Positions 9,183 to 20,855 of a DNA stretch of 64,000 nucleotides are shown here, piece by piece. The DNA is from Mesorhizobium sp. WSM4313. Lineage in GTDB: Bacteria; Pseudomonadota; Alphaproteobacteria; Rhizobiales; Rhizobiaceae. How positions within the stretch are numbered: the stretch's first letter is position 1; the number at the start of each line of letters is the position of its first letter. The translations under genes and the position numbers were made by a program. The notes below the pieces were generated by a model, which made no database searches, was not told the DNA's origin, and saw nothing but the letters and a program-made list of their open reading frames with translations. The stretch covers positions 372,001-436,000 of the forward strand of contig NZ_NSFT01000001.1 in assembly GCF_002294725.1 (NCBI RefSeq), read 5' to 3'.

Positions 9183-11264
9183 TTAAGCGCGACCCTTCGC
9201 AAAGAAATCCGGGTAATCTTCCATCGCCGCGGCAATGATGCGCAGCGAGGCGGCGATCTGCAGTATTTCGAGCCGATCGCTGCGTTGGGCGATGCTGGCC
9301 GCGTATTGCCTCGCCACCGCGATGGTCGCGGTCTGCGGCTCGCCCGGTTGCCGAAACAGCAATTCGCGCGCCAGGGCGCGCAGGAAATTGCCGATGGACT
9401 CGACTGTTTCATGCGGAACGGCGGAGTTCAGTTGCGCGTGGCGCAGCCGCAGCACTTCCAGTCCGACGGTGACGGCCGCGATGCTTCCGCCGAGAATGGG
9501 ATCGCCCTTGCGGCCCGTCCGCTGGACCTGCGGCATCAACTGATTGATCCGGTCATAGGCGAGGCTTTCGAAGGCCGAACGGCGGGGAATGCGCTCATGC
9601 AGGCAAAGCCGGGCCAGGTCCTCGCGCATCGCCTGCGAGATGCGCTCCACGGTGACCCAGGGATCGGCGGGCAGCACGACAATGAAGACGCCGATGGCAA
9701 TCAGGATGCCGACCAGGATCGAGGCCGAGCCGGCGAAGAACGGCCCGGGGTCGTAGATCATCTGCTGATGCGGGCTGAGGAAGGCGAGGAAGTTGATGGC
9801 GAAGGCGGTGGCGACGCCGACATGGCGCGGATTGGCCATGCCGAGCGCCGCGGGCACCAGGATCGGCACGACGAAGAGGGTGAACCAGCCGAAGCCCGGC
9901 AGCGCCGGCAGCGCGACCTGGCCGACAAGGAAGGCAAAAGGCAGCGCGATCAGCGTGCCGGTGAAAAAACCCCAGGCGGACTGCACGGGATCTGGGCGCG
10001 ATGCGAACAGGCTGGAGACGACGGCGACCAGGATGACGGTGCCGGCGGCTTCCGACCATCTGGTCGTCAGCCAAAAAATCGCCACGAGCAACGTCGCCAG
10101 CGCCGCGCGCACGGCATTGCGCCATGCGGCCTGGTAATCGCGATGGACGACCAACGCCGGCTGGCCCCGCTCACTCGATGTCCGGGAGACGGGCGACCGA
10201 AGCGCGTCAAGGCCGCGCATCACCTGTTTCAGCGCCTCGGCGAAATCGCCGGCGATGGTCAGGCGGGTGATGGTCCCAACTTTGTCTTCGCCGTTATCGT
10301 TGGGACCGATATCGTTGGGCAGTTCGGGCATCTCCCTGGCCCTGCTCGCGATCGCGCCGAGCCTTGCCACCCATGGCCCTGTGTCATCGAGCGCGCCGGG
10401 CGTCGCCGCCAGTTCAGCGACGAAGGCTTTCAATTCGCTGCGCATGGGAATGAGCGCTGCGTTCTTCGGCCTGCGGTGGCTGTGCAATGCGCGCGCCGCC
10501 GAAAGCGCCCACAGAAGCTGACCGATCGTGCGCCGCACCGGATGGGCGCGGGTGGCGAAGCTCGGCGCTTCCAGCCGCGCATAGGTGCGCATCTCGGCGA
10601 GCGTCTGGGCATCGGCGATCAGCTTGCGCTGGAGCGCGGCGAGGCTCGCCGGGTCGCCGCCGGAAAAGGCGCCGCCGGCATATTCGGCAAGGTCGAGGAT
10701 GCTGCGCTTCAACCTGGAAATGATAGCGTCGGCCGCGAGCTTTGGCAGGATCAACCGGCTGGTGACGCCGGCGCAGACGATGCCGAGCACGATCTCCGCG
10801 CAACGCGCGACGGCGAGGTCGACGACAATATGCGGTTGTCCGAGGGCCGGCAGGCTGATGATCATCGCCGTGTAGCCGGCAAGCGCGGCGCCATAGGCTT
10901 CCGGATTGCGCAACAGCGACGAGACCAGCGTGCAGACGCCGATCCAGAGCGCCAGCACGGTGACAAGCAGCCACGGGTCGGCGCCGAACAGTGAAGTGAT
11001 GCCGACTGCGGCGAGACCGCCGGCCAGCGTGCCGAGCAGCCGGTAGAAGCCCTTTGCCAGCACCATGCCGGCGACCGGCTGCGCGACGATGAACACCGTC
11101 ATCATCGCCCATTGCGGATGATCGAGCTTCAGCGCATAGGCGGCAAGCAGCGCGACCAGTCCGGCCGAAACCGTGCGCAGGGCAAAAATCCAGTCCGAAC
11201 GGGTCGGCTGCGTCAGACCGCTTAAGGGCCTCTCGACAAGCTCTTTAAACCGCGTCCAGGTCAC
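9183..11264 (-). CDS. FUSC family inner-membrane transporter
   Basis: A 693-residue integral membrane protein of the fusaric acid resistance/aromatic acid efflux family (FUSC, AaeB-like). It has the characteristic duplicated arrangement: an N-terminal membrane block (about residues 25-170, starting FALRTVSAGLVALLAAYALK), a soluble helical region, a second membrane block (about 370-520, AVRAALATLLVAIFWLTTRW) and a helical C-terminal tail. Family members export weak aromatic acids, usually with a small membrane-fusion partner, which is not present next to this gene. The start is GTG at 11264, with GGAGA four bases before it. It lies 42 bases behind parE on the same strand. Confidence 0.85.
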   Translation of the reverse strand: MTWTRFKELVERPLSGLTQPTRSDWIFALRTVSAGLVALLAAYALKLDHPQWAMMTVFIVAQPVAGMVLAKGFYRLLGTLAGGLAAVGITSLFGADPWLLVTVLALWIGVCTLVSSLLRNPEAYGAALAGYTAMIISLPALGQPHIVVDLAVARCAEIVLGIVCAGVTSRLILPKLAADAIISRLKRSILDLAEYAGGAFSGGDPASLAALQRKLIADAQTLAEMRTYARLEAPSFATRAHPVRRTIGQLLWALSAARALHSHRRPKNAALIPMRSELKAFVAELAATPGALDDTGPWVARLGAIASRAREMPELPNDIGPNDNGEDKVGTITRLTIAGDFAEALKQVMRGLDALRSPVSRTSSERGQPALVVHRDYQAAWRNAVRAALATLLVAIFWLTTRWSEAAGTVILVAVVSSLFASRPDPVQSAWGFFTGTLIALPFAFLVGQVALPALPGFGWFTLFVVPILVPAALGMANPRHVGVATAFAINFLAFLSPHQQMIYDPGPFFAGSASILVGILIAIGVFIVVLPADPWVTVERISQAMREDLARLCLHERIPRRSAFESLAYDRINQLMPQVQRTGRKGDPILGGSIAAVTVGLEVLRLRHAQLNSAVPHETVESIGNFLRALARELLFRQPGEPQTATIAVARQYAASIAQRSDRLEILQIAASLRIIAAAMEDYPDFFAKGRA

Positions 11265-11306
11265 ACCGGTTCTCCGTGCCGGAGCCTGTTATGGACCGGC
11301 AGGCGA

Positions 11307-13361
<2,055 letters not shown>

Positions 13362-13427
13362 GCTGGGCCTAGCGTCCGGTAATGCGAATCATTCCTCGAT
13401 ACTGCCACGCTTTTGGCGGGCGAACGA

Positions 13428-13442
13428 GTTCCTGTTCCGTTC
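13428..13442. promoter_or_regulatory. Candidate LexA (SOS) box upstream of parE
   Basis: The 15-base motif GTTCCTGTTCCGTTC matches the alphaproteobacterial LexA consensus GTTC-N7-GTTC exactly at all eight fixed positions. It sits between the divergent parE and cpaB genes, about 67 bases before the parE start codon. A second match of the same type is found at dinB in this window. My recollection is that parE is a recurrent member of alphaproteobacterial LexA regulons, which supports the call. The rest of 13362-13594 holds AT-rich promoter-like sequence but no assignable hexamers. Confidence 0.6.
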
Positions 13443-13594
13443 AGGGATAAAACTGTCTCTTATTCCAAAACCATTCGATAACCAAGCCGGCCGAAATAGG
13501 GCGATCGGCGGGTCGCGGGATTCCTGATTCTTTAACATTAACGCCTAGCGTGAGACCCAACTAACAAAAGACCACGGGCGTCAGGGGTTCCACT

Positions 13595-14530
13595 GTGAGG
13601 GGCAAGGCCATAACCATGATCGGCATCGCCGCCGTTTTCGGCGCGATCTCGATCTTTGCGGCGGATTTCTGGGTCAAGAGCCAGGCGAAGGCTCAGGCCG
13701 AGGTCAAGGTCGTCGTGGCGCCGCAGCAGCCCAAGGTCGAGTTCAAGACCATCGTGGTGGCGCAAGCGCCGCTGCGCTACGGCATGGAGCTTGGACGGCC
13801 GCAACTCGCCGAGATTCCGTGGCCGCAGGATTCGCTGCCGCAGGGCGCTTTCCCGACGATCGACAAGCTGCTTGCGGACGGCAGCCGGGTCGTGCTGTCG
13901 CCGATCGAGGTCAACGAACCGGTGCTGCTCACCAAGCTGTCGGGACCGAACGGCCGCGCCACGCTTTCCAACATGCTGTCGGCGGGAATGCGGGCCGTCA
14001 CCATCCGCACCGACGAGATCGCCGGTGTCGGCGGCTTCATCACGCCGGGAGACCGCGTCGACGTCGTGCTGACGCGCGACGCTGGGGATATCCAGGAAGT
14101 GTCCAAGAATGCTCAAGGGGCCGCCGGCTCGACCGTCACGTCCGAGGTCGTCGTTGCCGACGTCAAGGTGCTTTCGGTCGGGCAGGGCGCCGACGAACGC
14201 AAGACCGAGCCGCAAGTCGCCAATTCGGTGACCATCGAGGTGACCAACGAAGGGGCGCAGAAAGTGGCGCTTGCCCGCACCGTCGGCACGCTGTCGTTGT
14301 CGCTGCGGTCGGCCGCCGACGCAACTGCCAGCAATGGCGGGCTTACGACCATCTCGTCCTTCGGCGGCTCGGTTGCCGCAAATGCGCAGGCGAGCGCCGC
14401 CTCGCTCGTCAATGCGGTGACGAAGGACCAGGACGAGCCGAAATTCAAGACGGTGATCGTGACGCGCGGCGACAAGGTCGAGGAATACAAGGTTCCTTCG
14501 CGGCAACCGCCGCAGGAACTGCAGCAATAG
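13595..14530 (+). CDS. cpaB: Tad pilus assembly protein CpaB (RcpC)
   Basis: First gene of the Tad (type IVc, Flp) pilus operon. The 311-residue periplasmic protein is anchored by an N-terminal hydrophobic segment (ITMIGIAAVFGAISIFAA). A SAF-like domain follows (about 50-115, YGMELGRPQLAEIPWPQ), then the RcpC/CpaB domain with MRAVTIRTDEIAGVGGFI and PGDRVDVVLTRD. CpaB is thought to gate or stabilise the secretin. The start is GTG at 13595; an in-frame ATG at 13616 is an alternative giving a slightly shorter signal region. No pilin gene or cpaA precedes it here, unlike the usual pilA-cpaA-cpaB order. Confidence 0.9.
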   Translation: MRGKAITMIGIAAVFGAISIFAADFWVKSQAKAQAEVKVVVAPQQPKVEFKTIVVAQAPLRYGMELGRPQLAEIPWPQDSLPQGAFPTIDKLLADGSRVVLSPIEVNEPVLLTKLSGPNGRATLSNMLSAGMRAVTIRTDEIAGVGGFITPGDRVDVVLTRDAGDIQEVSKNAQGAAGSTVTSEVVVADVKVLSVGQGADERKTEPQVANSVTIEVTNEGAQKVALARTVGTLSLSLRSAADATASNGGLTTISSFGGSVAANAQASAASLVNAVTKDQDEPKFKTVIVTRGDKVEEYKVPSRQPPQELQQ

Positions 14531-14559
14531 CCGGTGGGGACCGGCGGGGACGGGGCAAG

Positions 14560-15999
14560 ATGTTCGGGTTTGATACATTTCGGACGACCGGGGGATGGCG
14601 TCTTCTCGGCGTGATTGCGCTGGCGGCGACAGTGCTTGCCGTCGCCGCGCCGGCAAGGGCGGGCAATGACGTCGTCTATGTCTCGGCGAACAAGAACGCC
14701 TCGATCAAGGTCGCCAAGGGCAAGCCGAAGACGATCATGACGAGCGCCGCCTTCTACCAGATCGTCATCGGCGATCCGGAGATCGCCAACGTCAACCCGC
14801 TGACCGACAAATCCTTCTATGTGCTCGGCAACAACCTGGGTACCACCGGCATTGCCCTGTTCGACCAGAACAAGCAGCTTGTCGGCACCATCGACATCGA
14901 GGTGACGCTGGACACCGACCAGCTTGCCAGCACCATCCGCGCCAGCGTTCCCGACGCCAAGATCAAGGTCGGCTCGGCGAACGGGCGCGTCGTGCTGTCG
15001 GGCGAAGCCGACGATGCGGTCGCCGCCGACAAAGCCAGCAAGATTGCGTCACGCTTTTCCGGCAATGAGGAAGTCATCAACTCGGTCAACATCTCGTCCT
15101 CGCAGCAGGTTCAGCTCAATGTCCGATTCGTCGAGATCAACCGCCAGGCCGGCCAGGACCTCGGCGCCAAATACGCCGCCAATTTCGCCTACGGCATTGG
15201 CAACCGCAAAGTCGTGCTGAACCCGGATGGGGGAAACCTGACGGGGGCCGGAACAGGCGAGATCATCGGCAGCCTGCTGTCGAACGGCGTTTCCATCGAT
15301 ATCGCCATCAAAGCGCTGGAGGAACGCGGCCTGGCGCGACGGCTGGCGGAGCCGAACCTAATCGCGCGTTCGGGCCAGACGGCGAGCTTCCTTGCCGGCG
15401 GCGAATTCCCGATCCCGGTTTCCGAAGACAATGGCAAGATCAGCGTCACCTACAAGAAGTACGGCGTAGGCCTCGATTTCACGCCGACGGTGCTGAAGGA
15501 CGGGCTGGTCAGCCTCGACATCGCGCCGGAAGTGTCCTCGATCGACCCGTCCGCTTCCATCCAGGTCAGCAGCGGCATTTCCATTCCGGCTTTCATCGTG
15601 CGCCGCGCCAGGACATCGGTCGACCTCAAGAACGGCCAGAGCTTCATGATCGCCGGCCTCCTGCAGTCGCAGAACGACATCACGACATCGCGGGTGCCGG
15701 GGATCGGCAAGCTGCCGGTGCTCGGCCCGCTGTTTTCCTCGAAGTCCTATCAGCGGCGCGAGACCGATCTGGTGATCATCGTCACGCCCTACCTGGTCAA
15801 GCCGGTCGATCCCTCGAAGAAGATGGTCGAGCCGACCGACGGCACCCAGCCGGCAAGTCCCGCCGACTATTTCCTGAACAACACCGAAGAAGTGAACGCC
15901 TCGGCGTCAAAGCGTCCGGTGGCGCTGGCTGACGGCAGCGCCGCCCGCCCGGTGGCTGCCGCCACGTCCGGCCACTTTCTCGATCTGCCAAAGGATTAA
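14560..15999 (+). CDS. cpaC: Tad pilus secretin CpaC (RcpA)
   Basis: Outer-membrane secretin that forms the pilus exit pore; 479 residues. A Sec signal peptide (VIALAATVLAVAAPARA) is followed by the pilus-formation N domain (about 35-105, KNASIKVAKGKPKTIMTSA), a BON-like module (VVLSGEADDAVAADKASKIA) and the C-terminal secretin domain (about 270-425) with FLAGGEFPIPV and GLLQSQNDITTSRVPGIGKL. The ATG at 14560 is chosen because it begins the signal peptide. The same frame is open far upstream inside cpaB, but that part is a shadow. Gap to cpaB is 29 bases. Confidence 0.93.
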   Translation: MFGFDTFRTTGGWRLLGVIALAATVLAVAAPARAGNDVVYVSANKNASIKVAKGKPKTIMTSAAFYQIVIGDPEIANVNPLTDKSFYVLGNNLGTTGIALFDQNKQLVGTIDIEVTLDTDQLASTIRASVPDAKIKVGSANGRVVLSGEADDAVAADKASKIASRFSGNEEVINSVNISSSQQVQLNVRFVEINRQAGQDLGAKYAANFAYGIGNRKVVLNPDGGNLTGAGTGEIIGSLLSNGVSIDIAIKALEERGLARRLAEPNLIARSGQTASFLAGGEFPIPVSEDNGKISVTYKKYGVGLDFTPTVLKDGLVSLDIAPEVSSIDPSASIQVSSGISIPAFIVRRARTSVDLKNGQSFMIAGLLQSQNDITTSRVPGIGKLPVLGPLFSSKSYQRRETDLVIIVTPYLVKPVDPSKKMVEPTDGTQPASPADYFLNNTEEVNASASKRPVALADGSAARPVAAATSGHFLDLPKD

Positions 16000-16002
16000 G
16001 GC

Positions 16003-16275
16003 ATGCGCATCCCCGTTTGCATCGCTCTGCTGCTCGCCGGTTTCGCCGGCGGTTGCACCAGCGACGACTATGTACGCGCCGAAGGGGTGACCTTGGCGGC
16101 CGGCAACGCGCAGGCATCCAACACTGCCATGCAGATGGTCGATCCCTGGAAGTACGGCGTGCAGAACACAAGGCTTCTGGTGCCGGCCCAGCGTCCGGGT
16201 TCCGAGAGCGCTGGCGTCGGTGCGAAGGCCAGCTCCGTGTCGTCACCGACGACATCATCAACAACATCGAATTGA
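16003..16275 (+). CDS. Small Tad-locus lipoprotein in the cpaD position
   Basis: A 90-residue lipoprotein with a clear lipobox (AGFAGGC, Cys at residue 18), so it is lipid-anchored in the envelope. It sits three bases after cpaC and 13 bases before cpaE, exactly where cpaD is found in other Tad operons. A full CpaD is more than twice as long. The middle, GNAQASNTAMQMVDPWKYGV, resembles short lipoproteins beside Tad genes in other rhizobia, as I recall them. Whether it is a reduced CpaD, acting as secretin pilotin, or an unrelated lipoprotein cannot be decided here. Confidence 0.75.
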   Translation: MRIPVCIALLLAGFAGGCTSDDYVRAEGVTLAAGNAQASNTAMQMVDPWKYGVQNTRLLVPAQRPGSESAGVGAKASSVSSPTTSSTTSN

Positions 16276-16288
16276 TGGGCTGGCGAGG

Positions 16289-17503
16289 ATGGCATCTGGC
16301 AGCAAGACCAAGAAGATCCTGCTCGTTTCGACGGACAGGACGTTCTTGCAGGACACGCGGACGGCTTTTGCGGCCTCCGAGGTCATCGAGCTTCTGACGC
16401 TGGAAAAGAGCGTCAACGAACTGCGCGGCGAGATCCTCGAGGCGGACTTCGGCACGGTCATCGTCGACATGGATGCAGCCAAGCTCGAGGAAATCGAGTC
16501 GCTGCAGCGTGTCATGCGGCGGCTGGAAGGCAGCGTTCCGGTGGTCGTCGTCACCCAGGAATTCAACGCGGCGGCGGTACGCATCCTGGTGCAGCTCAAG
16601 GTCGCCGATTTCCTGGTCAAGCCGATCACCACGGCCGACCTCGTGCGTTCCGTCATCCGTGCGCTGCAAGGACCGGGGCGAGAAGAGAATACCGAATCGC
16701 ATATCTATACGTTCATGCCGGCAGCCGGCGGCGTCGGCACCACCACGCTCGCCTTGCAGACGGCCTTCCAGCTGCATCATTCGGTGATGCGGGGCGCCTC
16801 GACCTGCGTCGTCGACCTCAATTTCCAGCAGGGCGCCTGCGCCGAATATCTCGACCTCGAACCGCGCTTCGACATCACCGAAATCGAGAACCAGCCGGAG
16901 CGCCTCGACCGGCAACTGCTCGACGTGATGCTGTCCAAGCATGCGAGCGGGCTGTGCGTGCTTGCCGCGCCGACGCGACCCTCGGACATGCGCTCGTTCA
17001 AGACCGATGTCGTGGTGCGCATGCTCGACCTCGTGGCGGCCTATTTCGACAATGTCGTCATCGACATGCCGCGCACCTGGTTCCCCTGGACCGAGACGGT
17101 GCTGCTGGGTTCCAACAAGCTCTATATCGTCGCCGAGATGACGGTGCCCTGCCTGCGCCATACGCAGCGTCTCATCCAGGCCGTGTATGAGACCGCCGGC
17201 AAGGAAGTGAAGCCCAACGTCATCGTCAACCGCTTCGAGCAGAAGATGTTCGACAACGGCATCAAGCAGGCCGACGTTCAGGAGATACTCGGCGAGCATT
17301 TCGTCGGCGGCATCTCCAACAATTACCGGCTGGTGCGCGAGGCGGTCGACCGCGGCGTACCGCTGCACGCCATCGACCCCAACGCCAATGTCGTCAACGA
17401 CCTGAAGAAGATCATCCTGCCCGAGGAGGCCGTCCAGACGATCGCCAAGTCGAGGTCGCTGTTCGGCCTGGGCAAGGGCTTGCTGAAGAGGAAGGCAGGA
17501 TGA
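16289..17503 (+). CDS. cpaE: Tad pilus assembly ATPase-like CpaE (TadZ)
   Basis: A 404-residue protein with an N-terminal receiver-like domain (about 1-125, ending FLVKPITTADLVRSVI) and a C-terminal MinD/ParA-type P-loop domain. TadZ/CpaE localises the pilus machinery at the pole. The deviant Walker A is visible as PAAGGVGTTTLALQ near residue 145. The Walker B-like region is NVVIDMPRTWFPWTE near residue 255. The receiver domain has an Asp in TVIVDMDAA, but the full acidic pocket is not obvious. The start at 16289 is supported by GGCGAGG just upstream. It overlaps cpaF by four bases (ATGA). Confidence 0.9.
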   Translation: MASGSKTKKILLVSTDRTFLQDTRTAFAASEVIELLTLEKSVNELRGEILEADFGTVIVDMDAAKLEEIESLQRVMRRLEGSVPVVVVTQEFNAAAVRILVQLKVADFLVKPITTADLVRSVIRALQGPGREENTESHIYTFMPAAGGVGTTTLALQTAFQLHHSVMRGASTCVVDLNFQQGACAEYLDLEPRFDITEIENQPERLDRQLLDVMLSKHASGLCVLAAPTRPSDMRSFKTDVVVRMLDLVAAYFDNVVIDMPRTWFPWTETVLLGSNKLYIVAEMTVPCLRHTQRLIQAVYETAGKEVKPNVIVNRFEQKMFDNGIKQADVQEILGEHFVGGISNNYRLVREAVDRGVPLHAIDPNANVVNDLKKIILPEEAVQTIAKSRSLFGLGKGLLKRKAG

Positions 17504-18921
17504 CCAGCCGCTTCTCCAACCTGCAGAGCCGCGACGTCCGCCCGCAGCGGGCGCCCGAACCCGCGCCGGTCACGCACAATGCAGTGACCATCCCGACGAC
17601 CCGCAAACCGGCGCCGCCCAGGCCTGAGGCAGCCCCCGCAAAGAGCGCCAACAAGGTGCTGGACGCACGCGTGCGCATCCATCGCATGCTGCTCGAGGAG
17701 ATCAACCTCGTGGCGCTGGAGCGGCTGCCCCGGGATGAAATGCGCCGGCAGGTGCATGATTTCGTCTCGGAAAAGACGCGCCAGGAGCGGATGGCAATCA
17801 ACAATGCCGAGCTCGACGCCCTGGTCGACGACATCGTCGACGAGATGGTTGGCCTCGGCCCGCTGGAGCCGCTGCTCAAGGATCCCGAGATCAACGATAT
17901 CCTGATCAATGGCCACCAGAACTGCTTCGTCGAAAAGCGCGGCAAGCTGCAGCAGGTCCACATCCCGTTCAAGGACGAGGCGCATCTGCTTAGAATCATT
18001 AATAAAATCGTCGCGGCGGTCGGCCGCCGCGTCGATGAATCTCAGCCCATGGTCGACGCCCGGATGCTCGACGGCTCGCGCTTCAACGCGGCGATCCGCC
18101 CCGTCGGCGTCGACGGCCCGCTGGTGTCGATCCGCAAGTTCTCCAAGAACAAGCTCGGCCTGCACAAGCTCGTCGAATTCGGCGCCATCACCCAGAACAT
18201 GGCCGAGGTGCTGGCGGCGGCGGTGCATGCCCGCAAGACCACGATCATCTCCGGCGGCACCGGCACGGGCAAGACGACGATGCTCAATGCTTTGTCGGCC
18301 TTCATTCCGGAAGACGAGCGCCTGATCACCATCGAGGACGCGGCCGAGCTGCAATTGCAGCAGCCGCATGTCGCGCGCATGGAGACGCGTCCGGCCAACA
18401 TCGAGGGCCAGGGCGAATTGAAGCAGCGCGACCTGGTCAAGAACGCGCTGCGCATGCGCCCCGACCGCGTCATCCTCGGCGAATGTCGCGGCGAGGAAGC
18501 CTTCGACATGCTGCAGGCGATGAACACCGGCCATGAAGGCTCGATGGCCACCATCCATGCCAACACGCCGCGCGATGCCATCTCGCGTCTGGAACAGATG
18601 CTCGGGATGACCGGCATGCCGATGACCGTGCAGTCGATCCGCAGCCAGATCTCCAGCGCCATCGACATCATCGTCCAGCTGACGCGCCTTTCCGACGGCA
18701 AGCGCAAGGTGACCAGCGTCGCCGAAGTGACCGGCATGGAAGGCGACGTCATCCAGATGCAGGAGATATTCCGTTTCGTGCGCACCGGCATGGAGGCGGA
18801 CGGAAAGATCCTCGGCCACTTCGAGGCGACCGGCATCCGCCCGCGCTTCCTCGAGGATCTGCGCAACATGGGCATCGAATTCCCGGGCAAGTATTTCGAA
18901 CCCGGCCGGCCGCAGGACTAG
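17500..18921 (+). CDS. cpaF: Tad pilus assembly/retraction ATPase CpaF (TadA)
   Basis: Secretion ATPase of the type II/IV family that powers assembly of the Flp pilus at the inner membrane; 473 residues. After a proline-rich low-complexity start (about 1-50) come the N-terminal domain and the hexameric ATPase domain. Walker A is GGTGTGKTTMLNAL at about 251-264. The Asp box is LITIEDAAELQLQQPHV, Walker B is RPDRVILGECRGEEAFDML, and the His box is GHEGSMATIHANTPRDA. All catalytic motifs are intact. The ATG overlaps the cpaE stop, so the two are coupled. Confidence 0.95.
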   Translation: MTSRFSNLQSRDVRPQRAPEPAPVTHNAVTIPTTRKPAPPRPEAAPAKSANKVLDARVRIHRMLLEEINLVALERLPRDEMRRQVHDFVSEKTRQERMAINNAELDALVDDIVDEMVGLGPLEPLLKDPEINDILINGHQNCFVEKRGKLQQVHIPFKDEAHLLRIINKIVAAVGRRVDESQPMVDARMLDGSRFNAAIRPVGVDGPLVSIRKFSKNKLGLHKLVEFGAITQNMAEVLAAAVHARKTTIISGGTGTGKTTMLNALSAFIPEDERLITIEDAAELQLQQPHVARMETRPANIEGQGELKQRDLVKNALRMRPDRVILGECRGEEAFDMLQAMNTGHEGSMATIHANTPRDAISRLEQMLGMTGMPMTVQSIRSQISSAIDIIVQLTRLSDGKRKVTSVAEVTGMEGDVIQMQEIFRFVRTGMEADGKILGHFEATGIRPRFLEDLRNMGIEFPGKYFEPGRPQD

Positions 18922-18925
18922 GCCG

Positions 18926-19891
18926 GTGTTCGAGGGATTCAGCCCGGTCTACGTAGTCTACGCCGCGGCGGCGCTCACCGGCATCATGATCGCCGAGGGC
19001 CTTTATCTGCTCTATGCCGGGCGCAGCGACAAGCGCACGGCCATCAACCGCCGCATGAAGCTCGCGGAGAACAAGATCAGCCAGGAGCAGGTGCTGATCC
19101 AACTGCGCAAGGAACGCGGGATCGACGGCGGTACCTCCATCTTTTCTCTCGACCGCTTCCGCGCCCTGCGCACGCAGTCCGGCATAAGCACGCCGCTGCC
19201 GAAATTCCTGACGATCACATCGGGGATCGCTCTCGCCCTGGCGCTCGTGGCGATCTGGAAAGGCTTGCCGCTCCTGTTCGGCCTTATCCTGCTTCTCTTG
19301 CTGTTGCCGGTGTTGCCGGTCATGGCATTGCGCTGGATGCGCAAGCGCCGGCACAAGCGTTTCGGGATGCAACTGCCTGAGGCGCTTGAATTGATCACGC
19401 GCGGGCTGAAGGCAGGCCATCCGGTGCCGGTGGCGATTGCCATGGTGTCGCGCGAGATGGCCGATCCGATCGGCACCGAGTTCGGCGTCGTGGCCGACGA
19501 GGTGACCTACGGCTCCGACCTGGTCTCGGCGTTGAACAATCTTTTCGACCGGGTGGGGCATGAGGACTTGCCGCTGTTCGTCACGGCGGTCTCGATCCAG
19601 AGCAGTTCGGGCGGCAATCTGCGCGAGATCCTCGATGGCCTGTCGGCGACGATCCGCGACCGCGGCAAGCTGCGCCGCAAGGTGCGCGCCATTTCGACGG
19701 AAGGGCGCATGTCGGCTTACATCCTGACCGCGGTGCCAGTGCTTCTGTTCACCGCCATCATGGTGCTGATGCCGCAGTTCTATCAGGATGTCTGGGACGT
19801 GCCGAAGACCTGGTACATGATGGGCGGCTCCATCATCTGGCTGCTGCTCGGCAACGCCATCATGTTCAAGATGTCGAATTTCAGGTTCTGA
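18926..19891 (+). CDS. tadB: Tad inner-membrane platform protein TadB
   Basis: A 321-residue polytopic membrane protein of the GspF/TadB family, one of two platform subunits that dock CpaF. Hydrophobic helices are visible at about 5-25 (VYAAAALTGIMIAEGLYLLY), 95-135 and two near the C terminus (about 265-315). The T2SF domain contains LPEALELITRGLKAGHPVP, and SIQSSSGGNLREILDGLSATIRDR near residue 230. The start is GTG at 18926, four bases after the cpaF stop, with no competing ATG upstream. Confidence 0.92.
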   Translation: MFEGFSPVYVVYAAAALTGIMIAEGLYLLYAGRSDKRTAINRRMKLAENKISQEQVLIQLRKERGIDGGTSIFSLDRFRALRTQSGISTPLPKFLTITSGIALALALVAIWKGLPLLFGLILLLLLLPVLPVMALRWMRKRRHKRFGMQLPEALELITRGLKAGHPVPVAIAMVSREMADPIGTEFGVVADEVTYGSDLVSALNNLFDRVGHEDLPLFVTAVSIQSSSGGNLREILDGLSATIRDRGKLRRKVRAISTEGRMSAYILTAVPVLLFTAIMVLMPQFYQDVWDVPKTWYMMGGSIIWLLLGNAIMFKMSNFRF

Positions 19892-19892
19892 G

Positions 19893-20855
19893 ATGGAAGA
19901 CGTGATCCGCTTCCTCGCCTCGCTCGCGCCGACCTCGCTGGTGCCGTTCGCCGTGCTGCTCCTTGTGCTGGGCGGCGGCGCCGTCGCCTGGCCGCTGGTG
20001 CTCGCTAAGGGCGATCGCGGCGAGGTCAAGCGCCGGCTGAAGGTGGAGACATTGCAACCGGCCGAGCAGGCGGAGCCCGCGCCCAAGAAGAGCACCAATG
20101 CCGTGCGCGAGAAGGCGGTGAAACGGGCACAGGAGTTCTACGCCAAGAGCGATCCGGAAAATGTCGCGCGGCTGCGCTTGAAGCTCATCCAGGCCGGCTA
20201 CATGGAACCGCGCGCCGTCGGCATGTTCTTCCTCATCCGTTTCGCCGCGCTGGTCGGCGCGGCGCTCGGCGCATTCCTGGTCAATCACTGGGCGGCAAGC
20301 GCCGAGTCGACCATGACCAGCCGCTGGACCTTCATTATCCTGTCGGCTGCCGGCGGCTATTTCCTGCCTGGCCTGGTGCTGATGCAGAAAATTCGGGAAA
20401 AGATGCGCGAATACCGCAACGGCTTTCCCGATTTCATGGATTTGATGATCGTCTGCTCCGATGCCGGCATGAGCATGGAGGCCGGCATCGAGCGGGTCTC
20501 CAGAGAGCTTGCCAGGACCTATCCGTCGCTCAGCCAGAACCTGATCCTGGTGTCGCTGGAGTTGCGGGCCGGGCGCAGCCTCGACGACGCGCTGAAGGCG
20601 CTTGCCGACCGCCTCAGCCTCGACGAGGTTCGCTCCTTCGCGACGCTGCTGCAGCAATCCAAGGAACTCGGCACCAGCCTGTCGGGCTCGCTGCGTGTCT
20701 TTTCCGACGAAATGCGGCACAAGCGCATGTCGCTGGCCGAGGAGAAGGCGCATGCCCTGCCGGCCAAGATGTCGGTCCCGGTGACGGTCTGTATCCTGCC
20801 GGTGGTGCTGATGATCGCCATCATTCCGATCATTGTGAAGCTGACCGCGCGTTGA
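19893..20855 (+). CDS. tadC: Tad inner-membrane platform protein TadC
   Basis: Second platform subunit of the pilus machine, 320 residues, paralogous to TadB. The ATG follows the tadB stop by one base. It has an N-terminal helix (about 12-33), a pair at about 110-165, the T2SF domain with FPDFMDLMIVCSDAGMSME and ATLLQQSKELGTSLSGSLR, and a C-terminal helix (PVTVCILPVVLMIAIIPIIV). Its stop codon lies inside the left edge of a dispersed repeat element (20851-20955), which separates it from tadD. Confidence 0.92.
   Translation: MEDVIRFLASLAPTSLVPFAVLLLVLGGGAVAWPLVLAKGDRGEVKRRLKVETLQPAEQAEPAPKKSTNAVREKAVKRAQEFYAKSDPENVARLRLKLIQAGYMEPRAVGMFFLIRFAALVGAALGAFLVNHWAASAESTMTSRWTFIILSAAGGYFLPGLVLMQKIREKMREYRNGFPDFMDLMIVCSDAGMSMEAGIERVSRELARTYPSLSQNLILVSLELRAGRSLDDALKALADRLSLDEVRSFATLLQQSKELGTSLSGSLRVFSDEMRHKRMSLAEEKAHALPAKMSVPVTVCILPVVLMIAIIPIIVKLTAR

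Noticed and set aside
13530..13545. TTAAC-A-TTAAC near the cpaB promoter as a CtrA site
   Set aside because: CtrA sites need TTAA spaced by seven bases; here the half-sites are only two bases apart.
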